Positions 10,200-20,924 of a stretch of DNA of 64,000 nt are shown piece after piece; position 1 is the first letter of the stretch; each line of letters begins with the position of its first letter. The stretch comes from Choristoneura fumiferana (taxonomy: Eukaryota > Arthropoda > Insecta > Lepidoptera > Tortricidae): positions 20,057,740 to 20,121,739 of the forward strand of contig NC_133472.1 of NCBI RefSeq assembly GCF_025370935.1. The letters are read 5' to 3'. The notes beneath the pieces are model-generated. The model searched no databases. It was given only the letters and a program-made list of their open reading frames with translations, and was not told the DNA's origin. The position numbers and the translations under genes are program-made.

Positions 10200-11406
10200 A
10201 TCCTGTAGTTAGGTACTCTTAGAAGTTAGAACTCGACACTTCACACGAGTAGTTGTAAATTATGCTGACCGTGCCCTATTATTTATTTCTTTAAGCAATG
10301 TAAAAATGCAGCATAGCGTGCAATCTAAGGCGAAGGTGGAATGGCGAATGGTAGTAGCAAGTGTAAACGTGAGCAAGCTAATGTTATTTCATTTCACAAA
10401 TCTGTGGTGTGAAAAATAAAGAACTAAATCTTACTGTGCGTGCGTGTGTGTATATTTATTACTCCTTCACTCAAACGACTGAACGGTTTTAGATGAAATT
10501 CGGTATCTAGATAGCTGAACGTCTAGAATAACACAGAGGCTGCTTTTTATTTCGATATTCCCACAGAATCTGGATAAAATCACGAAATTTAAATCCCCGG
10601 CTTGGAGTCGTAAAATTTGGTAAGGCTATTTTTGAAAAATCATGACATATCAATTCAACTACTACACCCTAATGGTTTATACGTGCAAAGCGTCGGGAAA
10701 AGGCTACTCACTAAAATCAAAACTAAAACGGTGCAAATTACGGTCTCTTCTGGCGCGTTGCAATGCCTCCGTTACAACTCCGCATAACTTTTACGGAGGT
10801 GGACGTGCAATTTCTTGCGGAAGCTTCGCAGTTGCGGTGGCGAATGCGAAGTTCCATAGCGACCTTCCTTACATGAAATTGCAAGCAAAAGGATGATTTT
10901 ATTCATTTTCATGGGGATGACTACTTGGTCCTTCATAATTTAGGTTTTGACTGGCAGAGATCATGCTAGCAAGTAGCATGCGTATATATAGTGTTTGCTT
11001 TAAGCATGCTCATCCTGAAGCATGCTTATTATTGCTGGCAAGTGTAGACGGTTCATGACAAAACATAAAAAGCGACTAGAGATCAAGCTATAAAATTAAA
11101 ATGTAATTAATTTTTTTTTTGTAGTTTTAAGCGTAGGGCTTTTGTTTCTCAAGCTACTAGACGAAACCTACCTTTAGTTTTAAATGAATTTTTAGTTTCA
11201 CTTAATGTTATTTTAATCAAACAACGCCCCGCGTTTTAACACGAAATATATGTAACTTCAGAATATGTTTGATATTATAAATTAAATGTAAATTGGTAAT
11301 GAATAAAACCATTAACTACCTAGAACTAGCATTTACTCATTCGCAGACTTTGACCTTGTGATTGTCAGGACTGTAAAAATTAACCCTTCTAACGTCTGAT
11401 CCCTGA
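10200..11406. other. Receptor intron, no gene; repeat fragment at ~10430-10620
   Basis: About 10430-10620 resembles the short dispersed repeat seen at 62132-63011 (TACTCCTTCACTCAAACGAC, GGTATCTAGATAGCTGAACG). The stretch 10920-11045 holds a loose GCATGC-rich inverted repeat. An 84-codon frame at 10642-10896 has no recognisable domain and shows typical repeat composition. Confidence 0.4.
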
Positions 11407-11540
11407 GGGGCTACTACGAAACTCGCAAATCGAAGTTCGTATCGCGCCGTCCCTTTCACTCGCGTATTAAATGACATAAGCGTCAGCGGGACGGCAACAT
11501 ACGAAGTTCGAGTTTTGCACTTCGTGGTATAATAGGGCCT
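11407..11540. mobile_element. Palindromic MITE, family A, copy 3
   Basis: Begins GGGGCTACTACGAAACTCGC and ends CACTTCGTGGTATAATAGGGCC. The internal phrase GTCAGCGGGACGGCAACATACG ties it to copy 2. Arms are diverged but clearly inverted. Confidence 0.7.
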
Positions 11541-12924
11541 GGAACTGGATAGCCAGTTAAGTATTTATTTTGGATGGATACAGGGTAGTGACCGATTTCT
11601 AATTGTAATTGAAATTACAGTATACCGAGGCAGAGCCCTCAAAAATGTCATTAAAGAACAAATATGTTGCTGCCACCGGTTATTACATTGAAAGTGACTT
11701 TTTCATAATGACATTCTTCTGTTCTATGTAGTAGTTGCAAGCTAATTCGAGATCGTCAAATTGTCATTTTAATACCTACTTGATTCTTGATTGATAGCAA
11801 ATACTAAGAACGACCTTTATTATTGCGGCGTGAATACGCCTTTGCCCTACAGTGGGTGGATGTGGGTTGATTCGATGATTAATTACGGCGAGCAGCAACT
11901 CCCACATTTGAGTGAAGTCGGCAACTAAATGACAAAGACAAATATGACCTCATTACATTTGTTTGTATGGATACATATTTTATTTTATTTCCTAGAAGGT
12001 ATTCAGAAGATATAATTCAGGAACAAAAATAAAGTTTTGACAACTTGAATGAGATATTTACTGAAAGATTTTCTTCGCGACATTTGACTGTCCGCCAAAA
12101 AAAGAAGATGTTCTTGACTCTCTATTATGGCTTACATTGCATGTCGCACATGGTTTGAAGTTTCCTGTGTGAGCTTATCATTGTTGCAGCATTTTCTGGC
12201 ATGTATTTCTGCAGGTTAGTATGTATTTACCACTATTCTGTTGGATTGTGGATTTTCCGGCAATGATTATTTTCCACCTCGTACATTTCTGTGCAAAACC
12301 CATGTCTGGTCACCCTTGTTGAAAAGTAAAATAAAGCTTCTTTTTATTGAGTTAGCTAATTATTGCTTGCAACTCCCACGTTTACGTTTTAGTAGTTTTT
12401 TTTTTATATTAAAGGTTATACATTTACGTTACGTTACTTTATGACATTGTCTATTTACAAAGAATTAAGGCGAAGCAATTATAATACCTACGCACTGTGG
12501 TCCGGAAAGGAGAAAAATGTATGGAGGAAGTGACAAAATTCGATTTCTCTGAAAGTATCCAATCCAATTGTTATTTTTTTTATTGTCAATTATTTATTTA
12601 AAAATTGAATTAAAACTAATATAAAATTTATAAAAAACATTCGAAATTTAGGTTAAAAAAAGATATTCATATTTGTAAAATGTGTAGGTATTTTTTGTCA
12701 TAACTTAATTTAAACAATATAACTAAACTTTTTGCTTCTAAATAAATTATCTACTTAACTCTAAATCTACAATGTAGAACCTACTTTACAAACGATTATT
12801 TTAATTACAAAATAATATTATAATGTTCTTCTGTGTTTACAAAAAAAGATACCAAGTATTTACTTACATTAACTAAAGGATAGCCAGTAGGTATCTGTAG
12901 TGATAGGTTTAAAATTTCTCCGCG
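11541..12924. other. Receptor intron, no gene
   Basis: AT-rich, with several runs of A and T around 12580-12850. No family resemblance in any frame. Confidence 0.45.
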
Positions 12925-13324
12925 ATCTACACCAGAGACTGCACTGGAGGGTGTGCTCGAAGATAGGCGCTATAGTCGTAGTTTGGAGGCTCAACCACAA
13001 AAACTTATTCGTTTCTTGCCTAATGAAGTCGCGAAAGTGGTTATGAGCATGAAACGTGTCAAATCACCAGGCCATGATGATCTGTCTTGAGTACATTCTC
13101 TTTGCAGGTGACAGCATATACAGGAAGCTTTGTACTCTTCTAAATCTATATATGCGATACTCCTATCGCCCGCCAGACATGATTCGTACCGTTGTCGTTT
13201 CGATTGTAAAAAACAAGACAGGATACCTGTCATCGTCGGCTAATTACCTATCGACCAATCTCCTTAGGAACTGTAAAAGGTAAGATATTTGAACGGCTGT
13301 TGCAGCCCGTACTGAGCTATTATA
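12925..13324 (+). pseudogene. LINE reverse transcriptase relic, 5' part
   Basis: A decayed non-LTR reverse transcriptase, sense to the receptor gene. One frame reads LPNEVAKVVMSMKRVKSPGHDDLS, then a stop. After shifts come LLNLYMRYSYRPPDMIRTVV and VKNKTGYLSSSANY, matching the fingers region (finger phrase VPIVKNKTG..NYRPISL) of CR1/Jockey-like elements, then GTVKGKIFERLLQPVLSYY. The last codons are interrupted by an inserted DNA element at 13325, and the frame resumes at 13968. It has several stops and frameshifts and cannot be active. Confidence 0.7.
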
Positions 13325-13967
13325 ATTGTTCCAATCGTTTATTTAACTTTTGACAGCTCGAGTACTAATTAAAATAGTGATGCCCTGATGAGTTACTGAT
13401 TCCATTTCTTTTAACAATCGATTTTATTCATGAAGAAGTTTTAATCGATTTAACACATTCATATTTTATTTTTGCTCAACATTTTGCATTGTTTTATAAA
13501 CATTCACAGGTGTTTAAGTTACTTTATCTTACATATTAAAATAAACCATTTATGTTAAGTTAATATGTTTATCACTTCCGACGGTAATTTAGTACTTAAT
13601 TTTGTCAATTATGAAACGGCAAAACTGGACGCGGCAGCGACGCCAGTTAGCGACGCCAGTTTGTTGTCACTCACAACGAGACGCCCGTGGTAGGTATAAA
13701 AATATTATTACAGTGCCTATTTTAGTTGTTTTAAGTTTTTAATCCCAAAAGGCATATTAATGTATTTAATATTTTTTCATTTGTATAAAATCGATTTACT
13801 TCAAAACGGTTTTTATAGTCTATGGTCATTCATTACGAATGGGAAATCACTAAGTGGGCGGTACCCCTCCATGAAGTACGGTATTCTCTGTAGTACATTG
13901 TACCGAAAATTATTGTAAAACTTCACGTGCGTGATCTGTCAAAAGTTAAATAAACGATTGGAACGAC
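13325..13967. mobile_element. Non-autonomous TIR element inserted in the LINE relic
   Basis: About 643 bp with 32-bp terminal inverted repeats: the left starts ATTGTTCCAATCG and includes TTAACTTTTGACAG, and the right is its reverse complement ending CGATTGGAACGAC. Arms match at all but two positions. TATA on both sides (13321-13324 and 13968-13971) is the likely target duplication. Removing the insert restores a continuous RT frame (LSYY then NILVDDAQFGFR), which proves the insertion. No transposase inside. Confidence 0.85.
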
Positions 13968-14222
13968 TATAACATACTCGTAGATGATGCGCAGTTTGGT
14001 TTCCGTCACAGTCTTTCGACAGACTCTGCTACGTAAGTAATGGCACATGGCATCTGTCTACATATGTTTTCTCAACCTGACTTTGTGAGTTATGAAATTC
14101 TGTGGGGCAAAATGCGAGGCTCTGGTGTATGCCCGAGGATCTGGTACGAGTTTTCAAGCACTGATACGGAACCAAACTAACTGTGTGAAATGGGGCAACA
14201 CGACTTCTAATCCATACTTCCA
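13968..14222 (+). pseudogene. LINE reverse transcriptase relic, 3' part
   Basis: Continuation of the relic at 12925. It reads NILVDDAQFGFRHSLSTDS, the conserved QFGFR motif upstream of RT motif A. After a frame shift come YEILWGKMRGSGVCPRIWYE and pieces of the phrase NQTNCVKWGNTTSNPY in a third frame. It stops just before the usual motif-B region, so the palm (YxDD) is absent. Confidence 0.7.
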
Positions 14223-14227
14223 TACTT

Positions 14228-14283
14228 AATATTATAAATGCGAAAGTGTGTTTGTATGTTTATGTGTTTGTCCGTCTTTTACG
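14228..14283 (+). repeat. Short dispersed repeat end (ATTATAAATGCGAAAGT)
   Basis: The sequence AATATTATAAATGCGAAAG followed by TGTTTGTATG and TTTGTCCGTCTTTTACG matches the start of the repeat at 63012. It lies exactly between the LINE relic and the mariner relic. Confidence 0.5.
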
Positions 14284-14985
14284 CATCAAAGAAGCGGACG
14301 TCCGCAAACAGCAGTAACTGCAGAAAATGTTCGAACTACGGAAATGTTGGTACGGGAAGACCCATGAATTACATACAAAGACATCGAGAAGATCCTGGGC
14401 ATTACTTAGGAGAGCGTGAACTACATCCTACACCAACATCTTAGAGTCGGGAAACTTTGTTGTCGTTGGATCCCGCGTTTGCTAAACACGTTTGCGTAAG
14501 CAAAAACACGCGTGTAGATTGGTGCCGTGAAATGCGTCAACGTTTTGAAAACGGGGCATCAAGACGTGTTTCGGAAATTATTATTGGTGACGAAACATGA
14601 ATCGATGAGTATGACCCCGAAAGTAAGAAGTAATCATCGGTTTGAGTCTACTCAGAGGGAGAGTTGACGACAAAAACGCAAAGACCTCGTAACGCTGGTA
14701 AAAAATTGTGTCTTGTTTTTTTTCTCGGAGCGGACATTTATCGACATCTATGCTGGAAAATTGTAGATCAGTTAGTTCGTAATCGTTATATAACAGTAGC
14801 ATTGCCGAAAATTATCCCAGCTGTGCAATAGCGTAGACCAAACGCCGAGCTTCGAGGAATCATGCTACGAAGTGGTTACTTTTGACCTGTCAGATCAAGA
14901 GTGGCATAAGTGTTACCAATGTTGGTTTAGACGAATGGAAGTTTGTATATGTAGAGCATCGTGGAGAGTATTTTGAAAAAAAAAA
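14284..14985 (+). pseudogene. Mariner transposase pseudogene
   Basis: The frames together spell a mariner-type transposase. A helix-turn-helix part reads GRPQTAVTAENVRTTEM, TYKDIEKILGIT, VNYILHQHLRVGK, CCRWIPRLL. It is followed by RVDWCREMRQRFENGASRR, IIIGDET (first catalytic Asp), DEYDPESKK and NAGKK. A deletion removes most of the catalytic core, and the end retains QCWFRRMEVCI and, shifted, HRGEYFEK, the usual C-terminus. Several in-frame stops and frameshifts. SETMAR-like mariners of insects are the closest remembered relatives. It lies in a receptor intron, sense strand. Confidence 0.75.
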
Positions 14986-15254
14986 ATATATATAAATTAG
15001 TTATATGTTTAATACTTTTTCTTTATCTCAAAACTTATTTAGTGACGCACGCACCTACTGGCTTTCCGCCCACCAAAACGAGAACCGAAAGTAGATAGGA
15101 TGATGGCAATCAACATTATTATTGGTGTACAACCTTATTTTTTATTTCTTATTATTATTTTGTGTGTTTATTTTTATTTTTGATTTCAATTAATTATATA
15201 ATATGGGTACTATGTACTGAATGCCTGAAAATAAAACTTTATTATTATTGTTTT

Positions 15255-15322
15255 TCTGAGAGGAGGCCTGTGCCCAGCAGTGGGGCGTATATAGGCTGGG
15301 ATGATGATGATGATGATGATTA
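15255..15322 (+). mobile_element. 3' tail of a non-LTR retroelement, (GAT)n-ended
   Basis: GAGAGGAGGCCTGTGCCCAG, TATATAGGCTGGGATGATG, then six further GAT-like units. Same tail as at 8576-8636, here strongly 5' truncated. Confidence 0.6.
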
Positions 15323-15481
15323 TTGTTTTAAATGACAATAAATTGACCATGTGTTTCAACGACTTTTGTCCTGCGTTCGGACCACAGTGCTACGGCTTGT
15401 TTAAGATACGAATAGTGTGGTTATGTTTTGTGTGACCGTCTCTGTTTAGTCCTCATAATGTATACATGTTGTGTTGCACAG

Positions 15482-15589
15482 CGAGCCTGCCCCGTCAGCA
15501 ATGACTGCACTGCATCAGTTTGGGGCAGAGATGTTACGCCTCTCCCGCGGCTTGGAAGCTTCCGCTGCGTCTAAACCACAAAATAGAGG
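15482..15589 (+). CDS. 5-HT2A: 5-HT2-type serotonin receptor, second ICL3 exon
   Basis: The entering base completes Ser with the two bases left by the 7036 exon. The frame then reads EPAPSAMTALHQFGAEMLRL and SRGLEASAASKPQNR, leaving GG for the next exon. The phrase TALHQFGAEML.LSRGLE is a conserved patch in loop 3 of insect 5-HT2A as I remember it. The acceptor is GTGTTGCACAG and the donor AGAGG|GTATAT. The length is 1 + 105 + 2. The other two frames contain stops, so this choice is forced. Confidence 0.88.
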
Positions 15590-15982
15590 GTATATACCAA
15601 TTGGCTTTTATTTGTTGAACAACAATTTCAAAATTCTATAAATTGTGTAGGTACCTAGTCGGATTCTATAATATAAAAAAAAACCATTTATTTCCAGTGA
15701 TACCTAAGATAACACTCGTTAATGGCTGACGTAATTGCATGTGTTGTAATTCAGTAAAACTATGTGTAATAAACCTTGCAAAAGGTCGGGTGATCGGCTT
15801 AACTAGAGAATTTATTGTACTTACTACTAAGTGCTTCATAGATTTTAATATTCTCTAGTGAAAAGTAGCCGAATTAATTAGTACTCAGTATACGAATGAC
15901 GTAAATTATAGTCGAATCAAGCAATTGGTTCAAATGTAAAATGGTCGATAGATAAGTCTTTAATCTGATAGTTTTTCTACAG

Positions 15983-16889
15983 GGCTACGACATCAGACCG
16001 TGCCACCGCTAACACATCGGGATCCGTAAGTGTTTCCTCCGGGTCTCCATCATCCATGCATCTTGAAAGGCGTCGACCATCTTCTACTGGAGAAGCGAGT
16101 GCAACGCCACATCGACCACGAAGTGCATCCGATGATGAAGGCAATGAAGGTCTTCTTATTCCTCATACAATGACTACGAAATCACGTAGCTCAGATGATG
16201 GTCTTCTTTTGCCACCTCCTTGTACTTGTCCATACTTTGGCAATGAGTCCACTCCACCACGGCGTACTACAGATATAATTATTGTACCCGGGGGAGACAT
16301 TAATGAATGCAATGGGTTTCCTCGTCATAGTCACCCCAGACTTGATGAGCCTTCCGCTCCATACTCTAGGCGGTCTAGTCGTGCCACTGCTTCCATTGTT
16401 ACTTGGGAAGAATCCAGGAGGTGTGGAAGACGAGGTTCAAGTTTTGGTGGAACTAGGACGACATTGGCTACACCAATTCGGCATATGCGATCTCGAAGGT
16501 CAGTTAACTCAAGACCACAACCAGCTAACCCAAATCCATACCGTCACGCAAACCCAAGAACACACCACTCAAGAAATTCCAGCGTCATCTCCCGAAATTC
16601 TTCCCGACACGGCAGAATACTACGCTTGGAGCAGAAAGCTACTAAAGTTCTTGGGGTAGTATTTTTTACTTTTGTTATTCTTTGGGCTCCATTTTTCGTC
16701 TTAAATATGTTACCTGCTATTTGTCCCCTTTGCGAGAAGAATGTACCGCACTGGGTCTTTGATTTTGTGATGTGGTTGGGATATTCCAGTTCAATGGTAA
16801 ATCCAATTTTCTATACAATTTTTAATAAAGTATTTCGTCAAGCTTTTAAGAAGGTGCTCTTATGCCAGTATTGCCAGGGACCCAGATAG
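15983..16889 (+). CDS. 5-HT2A: 5-HT2-type serotonin receptor, last exon (ICL3 end, TM6, TM7, C-tail)
   Basis: This is the 3' exon of a class A aminergic GPCR that would couple serotonin to Gq. Entry is at phase 2 after TTTTTCTACAG. About 200 residues of Ser/Arg/Pro-rich loop 3 precede the TM6 border EQKATKVLGVVFF. TM6 has Trp6.48, Pro6.50 and the aromatic pair (LWAPFFVLN), ECL3 has the Cys pair ICPLC, and TM7 carries NPIFY (SSMVNPIFYTIFNKVFRQ). The short tail KKVLLCQYCQGPR ends in TAG. Cysteines in the tail could be palmitoylated. The six visible exons total about 521 residues, with the N-terminus, TM1 and TM2 missing. The receptor class is certain, and subtype 2A over 2B is probable. An overlapping 125-codon frame is a shadow. 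Confidence 0.95.
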
Positions 16890-17187
16890 CCCGCACCTTG
16901 GGAGCGCGTGCGGCCCACCTCAGACCCGGGCATGGGTGCGCTCTCGGTTAACCGAAATATAAGATCCCAATTTGTATAGTTTAGTTAAACAAACAATTAT
17001 TCGAAAAGCTTATTTAAGCATGGTATGGTATTATATTGTACATTAGTCACCATTTGATTTCAATTTGGAATTTACCGTTTACGCGGTGCAATTTGCGAAT
17101 AATACATTTGTTACTTAATACCTACACTACATATGTTAACGTTAACCTAATTGAGATGATCTAAGCGGTTGTCCTCTTGTCATCAAG
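16890..17187 (+). other. Probable 3' UTR and flank of the receptor gene
   Basis: GC-rich for about 60 bases after the stop, then AT-rich. No canonical AATAAA close to the stop. AATAAT at about 17099 is a weak candidate. The transcript end cannot be placed. Confidence 0.35.
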
Positions 17188-17321
17188 ATCTGGGGGCTAC
17201 TACGAGATTCGAAAATCGAAGTTCGTGTCGTCCGTCACCCTCACTCGTATTATTTAATAAAAGCGTCAACGGGATGGCAGGATTATAAAATTCGAATTTT
17301 GCACTTCGTAGTATAGGGCCT
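17188..17321. mobile_element. Palindromic MITE, family A, copy 4
   Basis: Begins TGGGGGCTACTACGAGATTCG and ends GCACTTCGTAGTATAGGGCC. The centre retains AAAAGCGTCAACGGGATGGCA. More diverged than copies 1-3. Confidence 0.68.
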
Positions 17322-17454
17322 GTATTGATAATTACTTTAAAAACTTGACTTCATAATTAAAGTAAAGCAAAAAGCGCTAGCCCTGTGCGTGACCATAACT
17401 TAAACATAAAAATTTACTTATTCAATACTGACTCTACGAAGAATTCATTTATTG

Positions 17455-17595
17455 CTACTCTTACAACGAAGGAACTATGCAGTTTTCCGCGATTAAAAAA
17501 CTATCTTATATCCTTCCCAGAGAATTATCTCCATACCATACCAAATTTTATTTAAATCGGTTAAGCAGATTAAACGTGACGAGGTAACAGACAGA
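17455..17595 (-). repeat. Degenerate short dispersed repeat
   Basis: GGAACTATGCAGTTTTCCG, CTATCTTATATCCTTCCCAG, CCAAATTTTATTTAAATCGG and AACGTGACGAGGTAACAGAC follow the order seen at 8146-8368. Confidence 0.45.
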
Positions 17596-19076
17596 CGTTA
17601 TCAGCGTTACTTCCACCCACAGCGTTACCACCACTTCCACATTTATAACATTTTGTAATGAATTAATGATCGACTGACGCGAGGCTAGAACGTCTTTCAT
17701 AACTAAGCATGGCGCATTTCCAAAGAAGTTGCTGAACCAATACAAAGATAAATCTTTTAAGGTTTCGTACCTACTAAAAGACCGTTATTTTATTACTACG
17801 GCTATGGCACTGTTTCGCCTATCTTTCAGATCTTATAATTAAATTATTAAAATCAAAGATTTAGAATACACTACCGTTACGTTAGATCTCATTGAAATTT
17901 CATAAAAGACCAAAAAATTTGCTGCTAGAAACTGTTTGCGCGTGTCTAAGAAATGTGAGCTTTATTTCTTTCATTCTCGGGTGTCATTAGATCTTTAATA
18001 AGTTTAAGTCCTTATACCTAGTGCCATCCACAAAAACGCGTGATTTTGTCAAAATTAGCCATTAATAACATTGTAATAAGAACCACGGCACGCGTCATCG
18101 TGAATGACTCTACCTATAGAGCCTAAGAACTCCAAAAGAGCTAAGGTACCACTGGTAAAGACACTATTTACAGGGTAATAGTTTGTAAGGAAAACGGTCT
18201 CGTCAATCTGTCCCACCCCAGCGCTGGCTTTTACGGCAGTATATTCTAAATCTATAGATACAATTTATACCAAATATGTGTACGAAAAGTCTTAAGGGAG
18301 TTTCTATGACAGATACGCCCATATTCGAAACGATTAGTCGTAACGATTGGTAGTAACGATCGATCATTTACCTTTTTGAAACTGAAGGAAAAAGACGTGT
18401 TCAAATAATTCAATACGTGCCATTCCCATAAAATGGAAAATCAACTTCTTCTCCTTACCTATGCGGCGGTAACTTCAATTCGGCTATAAAAGAAAAAAAG
18501 AAAGCTTAAAAATGTGGGTTAAGAAATGTCTAATAAAGCGAAAACAGTATTCGCATGTAAATATTTTAAAGAAATTGAGGTTCCATCCAGAAGTATGGCA
18601 CAATTATATGAGAATGACGGAACCCACGTACCTAAAATTAGTTGACTACGGAACCCTAAAAAGCACACTATTAAAACCTTAAATTTAATTTTATCTAATT
18701 ATTGAATTTTATTTTTAAATTATAGTTTGACTGTAGATTAGAATATGTATAATCTGTATATATTTACCTAAAATATTAAGCAATAATAACGAATTACCAA
18801 TACGTAAAATATCCTAAAAGGAACAAACTTCCGATGGAAAAAAAGTTCCGCAAACGTTCCGCTGAAGCCTCAAAAGTTCCGATCTGGCAAAGCTGGCGTC
18901 AGAGTGAGACAAAATCGAATCGTCGTGTACTCGTATGGGAGGGACCCTTAGACTTAAAAAAGAAAAATAACTGTCATGGCCGACGTAGGCACTCCATCTG
19001 TCAAATTAGGCGGGAATCACGATCTTATTTTTGGATTTTTAATAATGAAGATAGCTGAACACAAAGTATTTGCTAA
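17596..19076. other. Intergenic, no gene
   Basis: AT-rich with no coding resemblance. A GC-richer patch at about 18840-19040 has an open 74-codon + frame rich in Lys/Arg/Ser without any domain. Confidence 0.4.
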
Positions 19077-19542
19077 TAGTGCTAGCGGTGCACCAAAAAA
19101 TGGTGTTAAAAGCATGAAAATTGGAACGATTGATCTTTAGGCACGTAGCACGTAGCACGAAAAAAAAAGGAGAGGAGTTGTGATGTAATCTTTTTTTTGA
19201 ATGGGATTTTTTATTATTCTGAAATCTATCGTGTGTGGTATCTAATGAAAGGGCTTACTTAGCCGATTCTAAAAATATATCACATTATTATATTTCAGTG
19301 ACTTGTTTAAATTAAAATAAAAACAATTTTCAAAACCTAGCAAGTTTTGGACTCCTCCAAATATGATACGGATTTTTTCCCATACAAAAAAAAGATGACA
19401 TCATAACTCCTTCCTTTTTTTTATTCGTGCTACGCGTCAAATTGATTCGTATAGTAGCCTAAAGATCAGTCGTTCCGATTTTCATGCTTTTAACACCATG
19501 TGCAGCTTTTTACTGAATTTCGGGGTGTACCGCTAGCACTAT
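19077..19542. mobile_element. Long-TIR non-autonomous DNA element
   Basis: About 466 bp. The left end TAGTGCTAGCGGTGCACC is matched by the right end GTGTACCGCTAGCACTA. The arms continue through GGTGTTAAAAGCATGAAAAT, GATCTTTAGGC, CGTAGCACGAA and TGATGT.ATCTTTTTTTTG for about 150 bp each, with small indels. TA flanks both sides. There is no ORF. Confidence 0.75.
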
Positions 19543-19920
19543 AAAAGAGTTATTCAGTATTATAAATGTCATGGAAAAACGGACACGATACGTCATTTTT
19601 CTCCAGAGAGAGTCAAGAAAACTACTTTATACCGAATTATAAAGCGTTTTTGAAGAAACGCAGGAACATGTTTTCAAAAAGATTTCGGGAAGAAAACGTA
19701 CTGTTTCGACAACTATGAATATAAATAAAGTGACTGTATTATACGGAATCCTTCGACGTCTGTTAGAGCTGCTATGGATAAATCTAGTCTAGCTATGATT
19801 TGCTCCTAAATATGTCATATATCTACCGTGTGTGGCCTGTAACACGAGCAAATGATTAAAACATAGATCGTACTCATCAAACTCAACAACATCAGTTCAG
19901 CGACTTTTAAGAATAATTCG

Positions 19921-20543
19921 TTTTTAGGGTTCCGGAGCCAAAATGTCAAAAACGGAACCCTTATAGTTTCGCAATGTCTATCTGTCTGTCTGTCTGTCCG
20001 TCCGCGGCTTTGCTCAGGGGCTATCAATGCTAGAAAGCTGTAATTTTGCACGGATATATATGTAAACTATGCCGACAAAATGGTATAATAAAAAATAAAA
20101 ATAAAAAAATTTTTAGTGTACCTCCCATAGACGTAAAGTGGGGGTCATTTTTTTTCTGATTAAACCTTAAAGTGTGGGGTATTGTTGGATAGGTCTTTTA
20201 AAACCATTAGGGGTTTGTTTGCGAAATATACAACTTAAAAGTGCAAATTTTCATTAAAATCGAGCCCCCCTCCCTCTAAAATCTAAACCAGCGGGTGGAA
20301 AAATTCAAAAAAAATCAGGATGGTAGTAAGTATATCAAACTTACAAGGAAAACTATAACGGCTAAGTTTGCTACAGAATTATTAGTAGTTTTAGAGTAAA
20401 TAGCAGCCTAAGGTATAAAATATACCTAAACTTGGAAGATTCCGCGTAAAATACGAAATCCTTAAAAAAATATGACTTTATTTTTTCGTACTGGCTACGG
20501 AACCCTATTTTGGGCGTGTCCGATACGCCCTTGGCCGGTTTTT
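19921..20543 (+). mobile_element. Conserved ~620-bp dispersed repeat, copy A
   Basis: Begins TTTTTAGGGTTCCGGAGCC, contains (GTCT)n then CCGCGGCTTTGCTCAGGGGC, GCCGACAAAATGGT and the TTTACGTCTA-type block, and ends GGCTACGGAACCCTATTTTGG, CCCTTGGCCGGTTTTT. The ends are imperfect inverted repeats (GGTTCCG/CGGAACC). The same unit occurs at 26083, 44502 and 49182. It generates spurious 60-85-codon frames containing DRQTDRQ. The class is unknown to me. Confidence 0.7.
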
Positions 20544-20920
20544 AAATTTTTATTACACTTTAAAGTTTAATCGAAGAAGCAATGTAAAGCAAAATGTTTG
20601 GATATTTGTAGAGTGACAGGCTACAGTTACTATGAGATTAGAACATTTTTACTCATCGACATCAATAGTATTTTATGCAACCGTTACATGAGGGTCCTTA
20701 AAACACGAGTGTGGTTTTTTGAGACGTGCCTTGGCGAGTTTCAAAATGAGATCGCACGAGTGTTTTAAGGCCTAATTATGTACAGTTGTATACATTAAGT
20801 ACTTCATCTATACACATATCATAAGTAGGTACTCTAAGATGGGTTCAGAAGCCGTAGGGAAATGACATGCATTGCTACCTGTAAAATATATCTAGACTTT
20901 TGTACAAAAACAGAAACAAA
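20544..20920. other. Intergenic with a small inverted repeat
   Basis: CCTTAAAACACGAGTGTG (from ~20697) and GCACGAGTGTTTTAAGG (~20754) face each other across about 40 bp. Otherwise nothing. Confidence 0.45.
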
Positions 20921-20924
20921 TTAT

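Noticed and set aside
16282..16659. 125-codon + frame
   Set aside because: Alternative frame inside the last receptor exon; low-complexity and without its own splice or start context.
19980..20005. CRISPR-like or tandem array from (GTCT)n
   Set aside because: Simple microsatellite inside a dispersed repeat; eukaryotic context and no spacers.
19815..20051. 78-codon minus-strand ORF with DRQTDRH
   Set aside because: Translation of the dispersed repeat; the same peptide-like string arises at 49588-49882.
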